The translations under genes and the position numbers were made by a program. Shown here piece after piece: positions 17,409-26,219 of a stretch of DNA of 64,000 nt. The notes below the pieces were generated by a model, which ran no database searches, was not told the origin of the DNA, and saw only the letters and a program-made list of their open reading frames with translations. Numbering within the stretch: position 1 is the first letter of the stretch; every line of letters begins with the position of its first letter. The stretch lies in contig NZ_SWCJ01000005.1 of assembly GCF_005116665.1 (NCBI RefSeq), positions 229,076-293,075 of the forward strand. The letters run 5' to 3'. Origin of the DNA: Ferrimonas aestuarii. Lineage in GTDB: Bacteria > Pseudomonadota > Gammaproteobacteria > Enterobacterales > Shewanellaceae.

Positions 17409-18170
17409 ATGGAATTACGAGACAAGCTGGTGGTGATCACCGGCGGTGGCCGAGGATTGGGCCTAGCAATGGCTCAGCGTTTGGGCAAGCAGGGTGCCAA
17501 CTTGGTGCTGTTAGACATTCAGTCTGAGGTGCTAGAAAGCGCCTGTCAGCAGCTGTCGAATCAGGGCATTCGAGCCACCGGATTTACCGTGGACATCACC
17601 GAAGAACCCCAAGTAGAAGCCACTTTTGCCAACATCAAAGCCAAATTTGGCCGTTTGGATGTACTGGTTAACAACGCTGGCATCTTGAAAGATGGCATGT
17701 TGATCAAAGCCAAAGAGGGGGAAGTTACTGCCAAGATGTCGTTGGCGCAGTTCTCCCAGGTGCTTGATGTTAACCTGATCGGAACCTTCCTGTGCGGCCG
17801 TGAAGCGGCAGCGGTGATGGTGGAAACGGGCAGCAAAGGGGTGATCGTGAATATCTCGTCGCTGGCAAAGGCAGGCAATATCGGTCAAACCAACTACTCC
17901 GCTTCCAAAGCGGCGGTGGCCACCATGGCGGTTGGCTGGGCCAGAGAGTTAGCGCGTTATGGCATTCGTACCGGTGTGGTTGCGCCTGGAGTGATTAAAA
18001 CTGAGATGACCGACGCCATGAAGCCAGAGGCGCTGGCTCGACTAGAAGGGGCGGTGCCAGTAGGCCGTTTAGGTCAGCCTGATGAGGTCGCCCAAGCGGT
18101 GGAGTTTATCATTCAGAATGATTATTTCTCTGGTCGCTGCATCGAGGTGGATGGCGGCATTCGTCTGTAA
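17409..18170 (+). CDS. ivdG: Short-chain dehydrogenase, probable 3-hydroxy-2-methylbutyryl-CoA dehydrogenase
   Basis: A 253-residue classical SDR with TGGGRGLGLAMA near the N-terminus, LVNNAG, the catalytic YSASK motif and a C-terminal WARELARYGIRTGVVAPGVI stretch. As last gene of the ivd operon it is expected to oxidise 2-methyl-3-hydroxybutyryl-CoA in isoleucine breakdown. The ATG at 17409 has GAGAAGG upstream; a longer in-frame extension overlaps mmsB and is rejected. A terminator follows. Confidence 0.88.
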   Translation: MELRDKLVVITGGGRGLGLAMAQRLGKQGANLVLLDIQSEVLESACQQLSNQGIRATGFTVDITEEPQVEATFANIKAKFGRLDVLVNNAGILKDGMLIKAKEGEVTAKMSLAQFSQVLDVNLIGTFLCGREAAAVMVETGSKGVIVNISSLAKAGNIGQTNYSASKAAVATMAVGWARELARYGIRTGVVAPGVIKTEMTDAMKPEALARLEGAVPVGRLGQPDEVAQAVEFIIQNDYFSGRCIEVDGGIRL

Positions 18171-18190
18171 CCTTTTACTAAAAGCTGAAT

Positions 18191-18216
18191 AGAGAGAGCC
18201 TTGCGCTCTCTTTTTT
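18191..18216 (+). terminator. Terminator of the ivd operon
   Basis: GAGAGAGC pairs with GCGCTCTC-type sequence around a short loop and is followed by six T residues, 20 bases after the ivdG stop. Confidence 0.85.
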
Positions 18217-18335
18217 GGTTATGGACTACGACCTTGATGGAGACTGGCCTACACAGACTTGAGTTAGGAGGACTGGCTGAGAGTTTTAAGCTGAACTAGA
18301 ACTTTGGGTAATTCAATCAACACTGGGAAAGTACC

Positions 18336-18848
18336 ATGCGAATGACCAATTTGTTTTTCAGCCTGATCGTTTCAACTTTGATTTGGAGCTCCGTAACTCA
18401 GGCCAAAACCTGCCATCAAAATCACACCGCTTGGAGCAACACCAAGCCAGCGGTGAATGTCGGCCATGTGATCACTGGTGAGATCAACAAGAATGGCAAA
18501 GCGGTGGGCTTTCACAGTCGAAGTGGTGGCCATGATCCAGCGGGCGCAAACATGATAAAGGTGCTAAAAGGCCCTAATGCCAAAGGGATCTATACTGGAC
18601 AAGTGACGCTGTGCAATGGTGCTGGTTGGACAGCGAAGAACGGTTTTAGCTCTTTCTTTCCAGACAGCTGGACCCAAGATCAGGTAGTGCAAAAGATAAT
18701 CGAAGCCCATGCGGCAGCGGGAAGTCCAAAGACTGGCAAATTTAGTGGTAAGGTGGATGGCATTACTATCGAAGGCTATATGTGCAATGAAGGTCAGGCA
18801 AATTGTCCTAAGGGTAATATTAATACTGCCTACCCACTGTTTCTATAA
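18336..18848 (+). CDS. Secreted EndoU-family nuclease (probable toxin)
   Basis: A 170-residue protein with a Sec signal peptide (cleavage likely after Ala23). The rest matches bacterial EndoU ribonuclease domains, known as C-terminal toxins of contact-dependent inhibition and related proteins: GHVITGE (His44), GFHSRSGGH (His60/His66), the lysine-containing KNGFSSFFPDSW (Lys101) and the closing TAYPLF. Usually the domain is attached to a large delivery protein; here it stands alone behind a signal peptide. Cys residues 26, 93, 150 and 157 may form disulphides after export. The next gene, 24 bases downstream, is a candidate immunity protein. Confidence 0.82.
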   Translation: MRMTNLFFSLIVSTLIWSSVTQAKTCHQNHTAWSNTKPAVNVGHVITGEINKNGKAVGFHSRSGGHDPAGANMIKVLKGPNAKGIYTGQVTLCNGAGWTAKNGFSSFFPDSWTQDQVVQKIIEAHAAAGSPKTGKFSGKVDGITIEGYMCNEGQANCPKGNINTAYPLFL

Positions 18849-18872
18849 CCATAGGGTTCAAAAAGGGGCGAG

Positions 18873-19169
18873 ATGAAGCTGTATCGAGATCAAGATGGCG
18901 TTGCTAGAGCAGAGGCTGATTCACCGCAGGTGCTGCTGGCTGAGTTTCTTGCTTCGGATATTCAAGGGGATACGGTAATGGTCGCCCACGTTATCTCCCT
19001 TTGTCTAAAGGGGCAAGGGGAGCTGACTGGCAACGCCTTCAGTTTTGAATTATCCGAGGGACAAGTGAACTTAGAGAACCTGTTCACTGAAGAGGCCGCT
19101 CAATACCCAGTTGAACAGGTGCTGTTAAGCCTTCAAAAGTGGCAGAAGTTTATCCAATGCTCTGGTTAA
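18873..19169 (+). CDS. Small cytoplasmic protein, candidate immunity protein for the EndoU nuclease
   Basis: A 98-residue acidic protein without signal peptide or membrane segment, not recognised as a named family. It is placed directly after the secreted EndoU gene, on the same strand, with its own GGGGCGAG ribosome-binding site and a shared terminator. The layout toxin then small acidic partner is that of EndoU toxin/immunity pairs, and the acidic composition would suit binding to a basic nuclease. Function is inferred from position only. Confidence 0.6.
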   Translation: MKLYRDQDGVARAEADSPQVLLAEFLASDIQGDTVMVAHVISLCLKGQGELTGNAFSFELSEGQVNLENLFTEEAAQYPVEQVLLSLQKWQKFIQCSG

Positions 19170-19189
19170 AACAGTCTCAGATATCGAGA

Positions 19190-19216
19190 GAAAACCGCTG
19201 CTGATAGCGGTTTTTT
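19190..19216 (+). terminator. Terminator of the EndoU/immunity operon
   Basis: AAAACCGCT and AGCGGTTTT pair around a 6-base loop and end in TTTTTT on the plus strand, 20 bases after the immunity gene stop. It lies inside the 3' end of the LysR remnant. Confidence 0.8.
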
Positions 19217-19413
19217 ACGTAGTCGATGATGTGCCGAATCTGGCTATTGGCGTGACGCCGGCCGAGATAATAGGCGTACATCTTTCGGGTTTTTGGAGTC
19301 AGTCCTTCCATAGTCAGTTCGACCAAATTGTCACTATCAACCATCATTTTCGGCAGCATCGCCAGATGAGCGTTCTTTAGTAGGCTGTGATAGGACAAAC
19401 CGAGATCATCTAC

Positions 19414-19437
19414 GCAGAGTTCAGAGTTCAGAGTTCA
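19414..19437. repeat. Three tandem copies of a 7-base unit inside the LysR remnant
   Basis: CAGAGTT is repeated three times on the plus strand (GAACTCT on the minus strand). Because seven is not a multiple of three, and because the unit junction makes a TGA, each extra copy destroys the LysR frame. Confidence 0.85.
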
Positions 19438-19824
19438 GCATTCGGTGATAGCAGCTCCGCCTGTCGACTGCTGTCCATAAATGCCCACTGCTTGGCGGGT
19501 AGAGTGATGGTGCCGGGCAGGGTTTTCAGCTGCTCGACCGAGATGGCATTGGGATTCAGTGTAAGTGCTTGAACTAAGTCTTTATGAGCATACAGTCCGT
19601 AGGGAATATCCCATAAATGAACCGCAATGGCGGAGGAGTCCACCAGTGGTCCAACCCGAAAGGCCAGATCAATTTCATCTTGAACCAAGTGCTGGTTCAC
19701 GTTGGACAGCTCGATATCCAGCTGCAGCTCTGGGTGATCGGCACTAAAGTCGATGAGCCAGCCACCGAGCAAATTAATGCCCGTTCGCGTGGGCATTAAA
19801 ATCTGGGGTTGGCTCTTTGTCGAT

Positions 19825-20241
19825 TTAGATAAGTGTCAGCCCAAGGTTAATCAGCAAACCAAAGTTAGCGAAGAAGCCAATGGCAAAGAAGTAGCTTCGC
19901 GGGCTTGGGTTTTTCTCGGTGGCGATGGCGTAATACAGCACCATGTGAAGCAAGCGAGCGATCACAAACACCCATGTGAATGCCGCCAGCGAAGTTGGGG
20001 TCATGCCCACAAACATGGAGGTTAGAATGGTGAGCGCCATCAGTGGTACGTTTTCCAGTGAATTTAGAAAGGTGCGGTGACTGCGAAACACGAAGGAATC
20101 GTGACCTAGGTTTTCATCCACCACTCCTGGTACATAATGGCTCTGCTTACGGTGGGCCACCATGGCGATGGTGCTTTGCATAAACATGGTAAACAGCATG
20201 AGGGCGAGAGCAATTAGGGTCAGACTGTACTGTTCAAACAT
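19825..20241 (-). CDS. MAPEG-family membrane protein
   Basis: A 138-residue protein with four hydrophobic segments, typical of MAPEG proteins (membrane-associated eicosanoid/glutathione metabolism). Seen are FRSHRTFLNSLENVPLMAL, which carries the conserved N-E-x-x-P region, and ARLLHMVLYY. Bacterial members are possible glutathione transferases. The ATG at 20241 follows AAGGGAACC; a longer frame reaches across the divergent promoter and is rejected. It is divergent from a MarR regulator and shares three palindromic sites with it, so it is probably repressed by that regulator under non-stress conditions. Confidence 0.85.
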   Translation of the reverse strand: MFEQYSLTLIALALMLFTMFMQSTIAMVAHRKQSHYVPGVVDENLGHDSFVFRSHRTFLNSLENVPLMALTILTSMFVGMTPTSLAAFTWVFVIARLLHMVLYYAIATEKNPSPRSYFFAIGFFANFGLLINLGLTLI

Positions 20242-20280
20242 GGTGGTTCCCTTATAGGTCGATGAGATGAATGATTTGAA

Positions 20281-20333
20281 TTGTGCACAATTTAAATTGT
20301 GCGCAAGGCAGTTGTCAAGTATATTGTGCACAA
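20281..20333. promoter_or_regulatory. Three palindromic operator copies between MAPEG and MarR genes
   Basis: TTGTGCACAA at 20281-20290, TTGTGCGCAA at 20297-20306 and TTGTGCACAA at 20324-20333 lie in the 114-base divergent promoter region. Inverted repeats of this size are usual MarR/OhrR binding sites, and the last copy is 22 bases before the marR start, which suggests autorepression. Confidence 0.75.
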
Positions 20334-20355
20334 CTTTTATAATGCTGAGGTGTCT

Positions 20356-20853
20356 ATGCCAAACTCGAAATCTCCCAATCATCAGTCTGCGCAACCCTGC
20401 TCGCCTCAAGCGCAACAAAGCCAAGTGGTAGACGCTCAGCTATTTGATAATCAAGTTTGTTTTCCTCTTTACAGTGCCGCTAATGCGGTCACCCGAGCTT
20501 ATCGTCCTTTGCTGGATGCCATCGATCTGACCTACCTGCAATACATGGTGATGATGTTGCTATGGCAACACAAACAGATGAACGTTAAGGAGCTGGGAGA
20601 GCAGATGTACTTGGACTCCGGCACGTTGACACCGCTGCTTAAGCGGCTGGAAGCGAAAGGGTTCGTGGAGCGTCGCCGCAGTGAGCTGGACGAGCGAGTG
20701 CGGTTAATCTCCATCACCGAGGCTGGCCTAGAACTGAAATTCAAAGCCCAATCGGTACCGGGAGAGCTGGCCTGCAAAGCAGACATGAGCCCGGAGCAGG
20801 CGATGGAACTGAAACGGCTGTGTCAAACCTTGCTGGCCAACTTAGGCAGTTGA
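20356..20853 (+). CDS. MarR-family regulator, OhrR-like
   Basis: A 165-residue winged-helix regulator. It carries VCFPLYSAANAVTRAYRPLLDAIDLTYLQYMVMM-type N-terminal helices, where the cysteine and tyrosines match the peroxide-sensing pocket of OhrR, then the DNA-binding MYLDSGTLTPLLKRLE and the wing DERVRLISITEAG. OhrR proteins sense organic hydroperoxides through that cysteine. The ATG at 20356 has GAGGTG upstream. The divergent MAPEG gene is the likely target; no ohr gene is nearby. Confidence 0.87.
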   Translation: MPNSKSPNHQSAQPCSPQAQQSQVVDAQLFDNQVCFPLYSAANAVTRAYRPLLDAIDLTYLQYMVMMLLWQHKQMNVKELGEQMYLDSGTLTPLLKRLEAKGFVERRRSELDERVRLISITEAGLELKFKAQSVPGELACKADMSPEQAMELKRLCQTLLANLGS

Positions 20854-20881
20854 GCTTCGTTAGTTGCTTACTGGTCAAGCT

Positions 20882-21916
20882 ATGAGAATCCTCCACCTGT
20901 TTTTGCTGCTGGCATTCATTCCGAGTGCTGGTTTCTGCCTTGATTTTAAGCATTACGATGCCGATGTGGCGGCGCTGCTCAAAGAGTATCAACGCCAAGG
21001 CAGCTCGTTAGAACAAGATGAACTGGGTGACGATCCGGCTTTGATGTCGGTGGAGTATGACAACGGCAGCCACACAGTGGTGGACTTTCGCCGTGGTGCC
21101 ATCTCGGTCAGTGCAGCGGGCTTGGGCGAGCTTAAATGGACAGTCAAACAGCTACTTCTGACTCAATTTGACCCCAGTGATTTGTACGTTAACTTGGTCG
21201 AGGAGTTTGGTTTAGTTAAACAAGGTAAGGCTAAGCCATTCTTTTATGGGCAAATAGTCGATACCGATGGTCAGCCTATCGCCTATGAATGGCGAGCCAA
21301 TCGTTATGCGGATCATGTGCTGGCCCAAGCGTCATCTACTGATGATGGCCGTTATCAAGTGACCATACCTCTGGTGAACAATCACAGTGAGATTGCTGGC
21401 GGCAGGTATGCTCAGTGGGTTAGGGCGGCTGGCGCTCGTCATCGAGTTAAGTTTGATCTGATGATGGCGATCATGGAGACCGAAAGTGCGTTTAACCCTA
21501 AGGCTCGTTCGCGCTCCAACGCGCTGGGGCTGATGCAGATCAAAGCCAATACCGCAGGGCGTGATTACTTTGCCATTCACAAAGGCTACAAACACACGCC
21601 GTCATCGGCATACCTTTATGATCCCAAGAACAACATTGAGGTGGCGGCAGGCTACATTCAGATTTTGCAGAGCCGATACCTCAAGGGCATCAACCATCCA
21701 ACTAAACTGGAATACGCCACCATCGCCAGCTATAACGGTGGCAGTGGCAACCTGTGGAAGAGTTTGGACTCTCGAGGCAATCAGCGGCGGGCGATTGAAC
21801 GTATCAACCGGATGTCGGTGAAGGATCTCTATTGGTTTATTACCAACCGCCACATTCGCCAAGAGACCCGAAATTACTTAAAGAAAGTGGCCAGCAAGCA
21901 GCCTAAATACCGGTAG
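20882..21916 (+). CDS. Membrane-bound lytic transglycosylase, MltC-like
   Basis: A 344-residue exported protein. After a signal peptide (MRILHLFLLLAFIPSAGFC) comes a DUF3393-like N-terminal domain (to about 170), then a lytic transglycosylase domain (about 180-335) with the catalytic glutamate in METESAFNP and the family motifs ALGLMQIK and SYNGGSGNLW. It cleaves peptidoglycan in the periplasm. E. coli MltC is a lipoprotein; here the cysteine at the end of the signal peptide lacks a good lipobox, so lipidation is doubtful. The ATG at 20882 is chosen over an upstream TTG. Confidence 0.85.
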   Translation: MRILHLFLLLAFIPSAGFCLDFKHYDADVAALLKEYQRQGSSLEQDELGDDPALMSVEYDNGSHTVVDFRRGAISVSAAGLGELKWTVKQLLLTQFDPSDLYVNLVEEFGLVKQGKAKPFFYGQIVDTDGQPIAYEWRANRYADHVLAQASSTDDGRYQVTIPLVNNHSEIAGGRYAQWVRAAGARHRVKFDLMMAIMETESAFNPKARSRSNALGLMQIKANTAGRDYFAIHKGYKHTPSSAYLYDPKNNIEVAAGYIQILQSRYLKGINHPTKLEYATIASYNGGSGNLWKSLDSRGNQRRAIERINRMSVKDLYWFITNRHIRQETRNYLKKVASKQPKYR

Positions 21917-21952
21917 CGCCGTTTAGTTGAACCTGAGCCAAGGAGGTGAGCC

Positions 21953-22351
21953 ATGAAGATCATCGGAATCGATCATCTTGTATTGAGAACCTGTAATTTA
22001 CCGAAGATGCTGAGGTTTTATGAATCTATCCTTGGGTGTTCTGTGGAGCGTCAACTGCCTCCTGAGCTTGGATTAACCCAGCTTCGTGCGGGTAATACCC
22101 TGATTGATCTGGTGACAGTGGACAGCGAACTTGGCCGTCTGGGGGGAAAACCACCGCAGCAGGATGGTCGTAATCTGGAGCACTTTTGTCTGCGGTTGAC
22201 CGGCGTGAATCAGTCGCAATTGTTGGCGCACCTTAATCACCATCATATTGAAACCGACGCTTTTGAAGAGCGTTATGGCGCCACTGGGTTTGGGCATTCG
22301 GTGTACATCAAGGATCCCGAAGGTAATGTGGTGGAGTTAAAACTTGATTAG
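21953..22351 (+). CDS. VOC-family (glyoxalase/bleomycin resistance-like) protein
   Basis: A 132-residue protein with a vicinal oxygen chelate fold. Metal ligands are probably His8 (GIDHLVLRT), His in EHFCLRL, and the glutamate in PEGNVVELKLD. Proteins of this size include lactoylglutathione-lyase-like enzymes and antibiotic-binding proteins; the substrate cannot be told. AAGGAGG stands before the ATG and a terminator follows at once. Confidence 0.85.
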   Translation: MKIIGIDHLVLRTCNLPKMLRFYESILGCSVERQLPPELGLTQLRAGNTLIDLVTVDSELGRLGGKPPQQDGRNLEHFCLRLTGVNQSQLLAHLNHHHIETDAFEERYGATGFGHSVYIKDPEGNVVELKLD

Positions 22352-22355
22352 ACAA

Positions 22356-22384
22356 AAAAGAGGAGCGCAGGCTCCTCTTTTTCT
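22356..22384 (+). terminator. Terminator between VOC and chemoreceptor genes
   Basis: AAAAGAGGAGC and GCTCCTCTTTTT form a stem with a 4-base loop right after the VOC gene stop. The A run on the other side lets it act for the convergent chemoreceptor gene as well. Confidence 0.85.
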
Positions 22385-22413
22385 TGGTTGGCTTTTAAGT
22401 GTTAGCGGGTCGC

Positions 22414-23865
22414 CTAGGTACGGTACTTTTTCAGGATTTCACCAAGCTGCAATGAGCTCTCTGCCAGTTCACTGACACTCACCGCGGATTGCTCGGCGTT
22501 GGTGCGAATGGCGGTGGATTGACCCCGAATGTCGTACAGCTCAGAGGCGATCTCGTTGGCGGCTGCGGTTTGCTGCTCTACTGCCGCCACAATTTGGGCG
22601 CTCATCTCCATCACCTTACGGGCAGAGTCCGCCATGTCATTCACATCTTGGCCAATGTCACTGATCAGCTCGCGGCTATGGTGAGCTTGTTTCAGGGTAT
22701 GGCTAGTGATGTCGGCAATACCGCGGGTTTCCGTTTGCAGGTTGTCGATCATCGCCTGAATCTCTACCGTGGCCTGCTGTGTGCGACTGGCCAGAGTACG
22801 AACCTCATCGGCCACCACCGCAAAGCCTCGGCCTTGCTCACCGGCTCGAGCGGCTTCAATGGCGGCGTTAAGTGCCAGCAAGTTGGTCTGCTCGCTGATG
22901 GCGTTGATGGTGGTGATCACCTCATTGATCTCTGTCGCCTTTAGGGTCAGGTTATTGACTGTTACCGAAGCTGAGTCGGTTTTATCTGCCAATTCAGTGG
23001 TTTGAACGATGGCATTTTGCACCTTCTCATTACTTTGGGCAACCTTCTCGCCATCTTGCTCCAAACGAGAGCTGGTTTGCTGAGCCAGGCTGGAAATGTC
23101 TTTGGCGGTGGCGCTCATCTCTTCCATTGCGGTGGCAACGGAGTCCAGTGAGCTGTATTGAGAGGTGATCTGCTGCTGGCTACTGCGGCTATCTTCACTG
23201 AAAACCGAGGCGCTCTGATTCAGGGTGGCGGAGCTGCTTTGCACGGTGCTAACCAGTTCGCTCAGAGTATCCATGGTGCGGTCCAACTGATGACCAATGA
23301 TGCCGAACTCTTCTCGGCCAAGGTGGAAACCCAGGCGGGAGGTGAGGTCACCGTCGGCAATTCGTTGAATGGCTTGGTGTTTAACCCATAGGGCGCCGCC
23401 TAGGAAGGTTGCAAACCAGTAGCTAAGCAGGGCCAATGGAATCAGTAGCAGCGAGGAGAGCCCCAGTTGAGTCAGTGCTTGGGATTTTAACTCCGCTTCC
23501 TGTTTAGGAGCGTTGAGGGTGAGCTGGGCGTAGTCACCACTGGCCAATTGGGCGCTTACGGTGATGCGATCCCCTTGGCGTTGATACGGTGGGTTTGCGC
23601 CTTGGCCTGTTGTAATCCCTAGAGCTTTCTCAGCTTGAAAGCGCGCGTCGCCATCGAGCCGATTAAGGGCATTCACGGCAGCATTTAGTTGGCCGTCAGC
23701 AAAGGCAACGCTGTTTTGTTCTGCTTGGTGGTTGAGATCCAAATACCCCTTAAACGCCACGCCCATTACCGCCAATGCGGCCACTAGGAACAGCATCCAA
23801 AACTTCTCATTTAAGGTGAGCTTGATGAATAGCTTATCTATCGTTCTGAATTCTACTTCTCTCAT
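22414..23865 (-). CDS. Methyl-accepting chemotaxis protein
   Basis: A 483-residue receptor. Transmembrane helices at about 23-40 and 148-168 enclose a small periplasmic domain of roughly 110 residues; a HAMP segment follows ([15 protein letters not shown]), then the signalling domain with the conserved tip [20 protein letters not shown] and [15 protein letters not shown]. The small sensor domain does not match a type I could name. The gene is single, with a shared terminator at its 3' side. Confidence 0.93.
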   Translation of the reverse strand: MREVEFRTIDKLFIKLTLNEKFWMLFLVAALAVMGVAFKGYLDLNHQAEQNSVAFADGQLNAAVNALNRLDGDARFQAEKALGITTGQGANPPYQRQGDRITVSAQLASGDYAQLTLNAPKQEAELKSQALTQLGLSSLLLIPLALLSYWFATFLGGALWVKHQAIQRIADGDLTSRLGFHLGREEFGIIGHQLDRTMDTLSELVSTVQSSSATLNQSASVFSEDSRSSQQQITSQYSSLDSVATAMEEMSATAKDISSLAQQTSSRLEQDGEKVAQSNEKVQNAIVQTTELADKTDSASVTVNNLTLKATEINEVITTINAISEQTNLLALNAAIEAARAGEQGRGFAVVADEVRTLASRTQQATVEIQAMIDNLQTETRGIADITSHTLKQAHHSRELISDIGQDVNDMADSARKVMEMSAQIVAAVEQQTAAANEIASELYDIRGQSTAIRTNAEQSAVSVSELAESSLQLGEILKKYRT

Positions 23866-24375
23866 GTGACCCCATTCTGCCTTGATATTGGTGTAAACAC
23901 GTGATGTTTGATTGTATTTTTGCCACTACGAGGGGGCAACATTAAATTCTAACTGAATTACATTTTGGTAATTTTGATCACGATACTCATAATCCGCTTT
24001 GCCAATGGCACCACTCTTGCAGGTGGTGGTTTCCGGATTTGTAAAATAAATACAGCAAGTTGCCATCACTTACTGCTGGTGATCACCGCTTGAATCTGGC
24101 TCACCTCTAAGTTGTTATCGTCCTGTGAATCCAAGATCTTTAGCGGATTTGATAGAAATGACGTTCAAATGCGTGATAATTGACCAGTATTTAAGTCTTG
24201 CTTAGATGTGGATATTGTTTTGCTTATCTTTTCTTCGGAATTACTTAAGAGCATCAGGGGGTTGCTGTGAAAAAATAACCACAACAGTGCAACTACCCCA
24301 AACTAATAAAATTGCTGTTTTTTCGCTGCTTCGTTGTTCTAGACTGTCGATAATCTCAACCTTTGTATAAAGAAT
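23866..24375. other. Intergenic stretch, 510 bases
   Basis: This AT-rich gap holds the promoter of the chemoreceptor (minus strand) and of the small lipoprotein (plus strand). A 74-codon minus-strand frame overlaps the lipoprotein start and is rejected. No repeat or clear RNA structure was seen. Confidence 0.4.
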
Positions 24376-24807
24376 ATGATTATGAGAAAACAGATAGCGG
24401 TACTCATTGCTGTAGCGGCCCTTGCGGGCTGTGAAGACGCCTCTAAGGCGATTGATCAAGCTCAAGAGGCTGCCAATGCGGCCGTCGATGGCATGCAGGA
24501 GAAGATGGCGTCACTGGACTTGAGCCAGCTGGATCTTGAACAGTTTGGCGAAGCTGCCGATTCGGCCGAGGCGTTGGCGGCGTCGTTGCAGGAGGCGGTT
24601 AATGTGGATTTCGCTGACATGGAGGCGCTGACTGAGGTGCAGGAGCATGTGGCGAATGCGTATAGCTGTTTGGTGGACGCCACTTCAGAATCGACCGCCG
24701 ATAAGCTTGTGAATAGCATGATGGCGACACTTGGGGACGAGCAGGCAGAGTCTCTCATTGAGCGGGGCATTGAAAAAGCCAAGGCCGCAGGCCAATGCGT
24801 TATCTAA
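24376..24807 (+). CDS. Small helical lipoprotein of unknown function
   Basis: A 143-residue protein with a lipoprotein signal (ALAGC, Cys19) followed by an alanine- and glutamate-rich helical stretch, probably coiled coil, with two later cysteines (AYSCLVD and AGQCVI) that may form a disulphide. I do not recognise the family. A second ATG two codons later could be the true start. It has its own terminator and no operon partner. Confidence 0.75.
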   Translation: MIMRKQIAVLIAVAALAGCEDASKAIDQAQEAANAAVDGMQEKMASLDLSQLDLEQFGEAADSAEALAASLQEAVNVDFADMEALTEVQEHVANAYSCLVDATSESTADKLVNSMMATLGDEQAESLIERGIEKAKAAGQCVI

Positions 24808-24832
24808 TGTGGAAATGATTTCACTTATACCT

Positions 24833-24862
24833 TGGCGAGCTCTGTTATAAGCTCGCCTTTTT
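24833..24862 (+). terminator. Terminator after the small lipoprotein gene
   Basis: GGCGAGCT and AGCTCGCC pair around an 8-base loop and are followed by five T residues. Confidence 0.85.
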
Positions 24863-24882
24863 AATTGCGTAAAGGGAAGCAG

Positions 24883-25368
24883 ATGACAATCGAAATTGTG
24901 CGTGTAGATTATCATGATGAAACACAAGGAAAGCAGCTGGTCGAGCTGCTAAATAACTACGCTCAAGATCCTATGGGGGGCGCAGAGCCATTAGCTAAGG
25001 CAACTCAGCAGCAGCTTACCGGCGAGTTGGCAAAGCGCTCTGATGCCATTAGCCTTATCGCTTACGTTGGCGACCAACCTGCAGGCCTGCTAAATGCGTT
25101 CGAGGGCTTCTCTACTTTTAAAGCCAAGCCACTGCTGAATGTGCATGATATTGCCGTAAATCCTGAGTTTCGTGGCCTAGGATTAAGTCACAAGCTGTTG
25201 GACGCACTGGAGGCAATCGGCCGTGAACGTGGCTGCTGCAAGATGACTCTGGAAGTGCTCAGCGGTAATACCGTAGCGTGCGCCAGTTACCGCAAATTTG
25301 GTTTCAGCCCTTATGAGCTGGATCCTAAGATGGGCGGCGCTGAATTTTGGGAGAAGCCCCTTAACTAG
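24883..25368 (+). CDS. GNAT-family acetyltransferase
   Basis: A 161-residue N-acetyltransferase. The acetyl-CoA binding stretch is VHDIAVNPEFRGLGLSHKLLDALE, with the R-G-L-G motif, followed by the GCCKMTLEVLSGN strand and a YRKFGF helix. The substrate is unknown. The ATG at 24883 has AAGGGAAGC before it; the upstream TTG in frame is less likely. Confidence 0.87.
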   Translation: MTIEIVRVDYHDETQGKQLVELLNNYAQDPMGGAEPLAKATQQQLTGELAKRSDAISLIAYVGDQPAGLLNAFEGFSTFKAKPLLNVHDIAVNPEFRGLGLSHKLLDALEAIGRERGCCKMTLEVLSGNTVACASYRKFGFSPYELDPKMGGAEFWEKPLN

Positions 25369-25514
25369 GGGCGGTTGAACTTCCGTGATCAAAGGTTAGT
25401 CAGGCTGTGCAGCACGCCCGGCCTTCCTTTGCCTGCTATCTAAGTCATCTACACGATTGATCTAGGGCCAGGCAACTGAGTGTCGGGCTAAAAGGTCGAC
25501 AAACCCAAGAGCCT

Positions 25515-26219
25515 CTACCAAGGGATCGTCTGCCCTCGGTAATCTAAAAACTGGCCGCTGGTTTCAGCGGTCGTATCTTCAATGACTTTTATGAGTGCGT
25601 TGGCGCAATCCGAGGCCTGCTGCAGCTGTCCTTGAGGCAGTCGCTGTTGGAATGGTTTGGACAGTCTGCTGTCGACGGTGCCCGGATGCAGCATCAACAC
25701 ACCGCAGTTGGGCAGCATTCGTTGCCACTCGATACTTAAGCTTTTCATCCCCATGTTAAGGGCCGCTTTGGAGATGCGGTAGCTGTACCAGCCGCCAAGA
25801 CGGTTGTCTTCTATGCTACCTACTCGAGCAGAGAGCACCACAAATTTGCTATTAAGGCTTTGCTTGAGCGCAGATTGGCAATGCTTGGCAACCAGCAAGG
25901 GAGCCAAACTGTTTATCTGCAGTGAGGTCATGCCCCACTCACTGTCGAACTGGTTGATGCTCTTCTCGGGGCGATGTCTTTCCTGATGCAGCACTCCCGC
26001 GGCATAGATAACCCAATCTAGCCGGGTAAACTGTTGGCAAAGCTGAGTAATGGCCTGATTGTCCATCAAATCCAGCGCATGCCAGTGAATCTGCGTGTTG
26101 CTATGGGGTTTGTGTTTGCCATAGGTACCGTGAATCAGAGCCTCTGGGTAACGTTCGCTAATGCTCAGCGCCAAAGCGTGGCCAATACCGCCGGATGCGC
26201 CGATGATGAGAATGTTCAT
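25515..26219 (-). CDS. Short-chain dehydrogenase/reductase, CsgA-like
   Basis: A 234-residue SDR with IIGASGGIGHAL at the N-terminus, a catalytic-region serine in VVLSARVGS and the YSYRISK catalytic motif, resembling the C-factor/CsgA-like group in gammaproteobacteria. Substrate unknown. The ATG at 26219 follows GGAG with a 6-base gap and starts directly at the Rossmann strand; the longer frame is rejected. Confidence 0.85.
   Translation of the reverse strand: MNILIIGASGGIGHALALSISERYPEALIHGTYGKHKPHSNTQIHWHALDLMDNQAITQLCQQFTRLDWVIYAAGVLHQERHRPEKSINQFDSEWGMTSLQINSLAPLLVAKHCQSALKQSLNSKFVVLSARVGSIEDNRLGGWYSYRISKAALNMGMKSLSIEWQRMLPNCGVLMLHPGTVDSRLSKPFQQRLPQGQLQQASDCANALIKVIEDTTAETSGQFLDYRGQTIPW

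Larger units (their letters stand above)
19177..19796 (-). pseudogene. Broken LysR-type regulator (no DNA-binding domain, frameshifted)
   Basis: Minus-strand frames 19796-19428 and the following 19398-19177 encode consecutive pieces of a LysR effector domain (LPGTITLPAKQWAFM, then VDDLGLSYHSLLKNAHLAM, ending IRHIIDYVKNRYQQRF). The N-terminal helix-turn-helix is absent; the upstream sequence is already the end of the MAPEG gene. Between the pieces, the 7-base unit GAACTCT occurs three times in tandem; with one copy the frame runs through as NAELCVDDLG. The present repeat makes a stop. The gene is therefore a remnant, and its 3' end also holds the terminator of the EndoU operon. Confidence 0.85.

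Noticed and set aside
24241..24465. 74-codon minus-strand frame
   Set aside because: It overlaps the promoter and start of the small lipoprotein on the other strand and has no support of its own.
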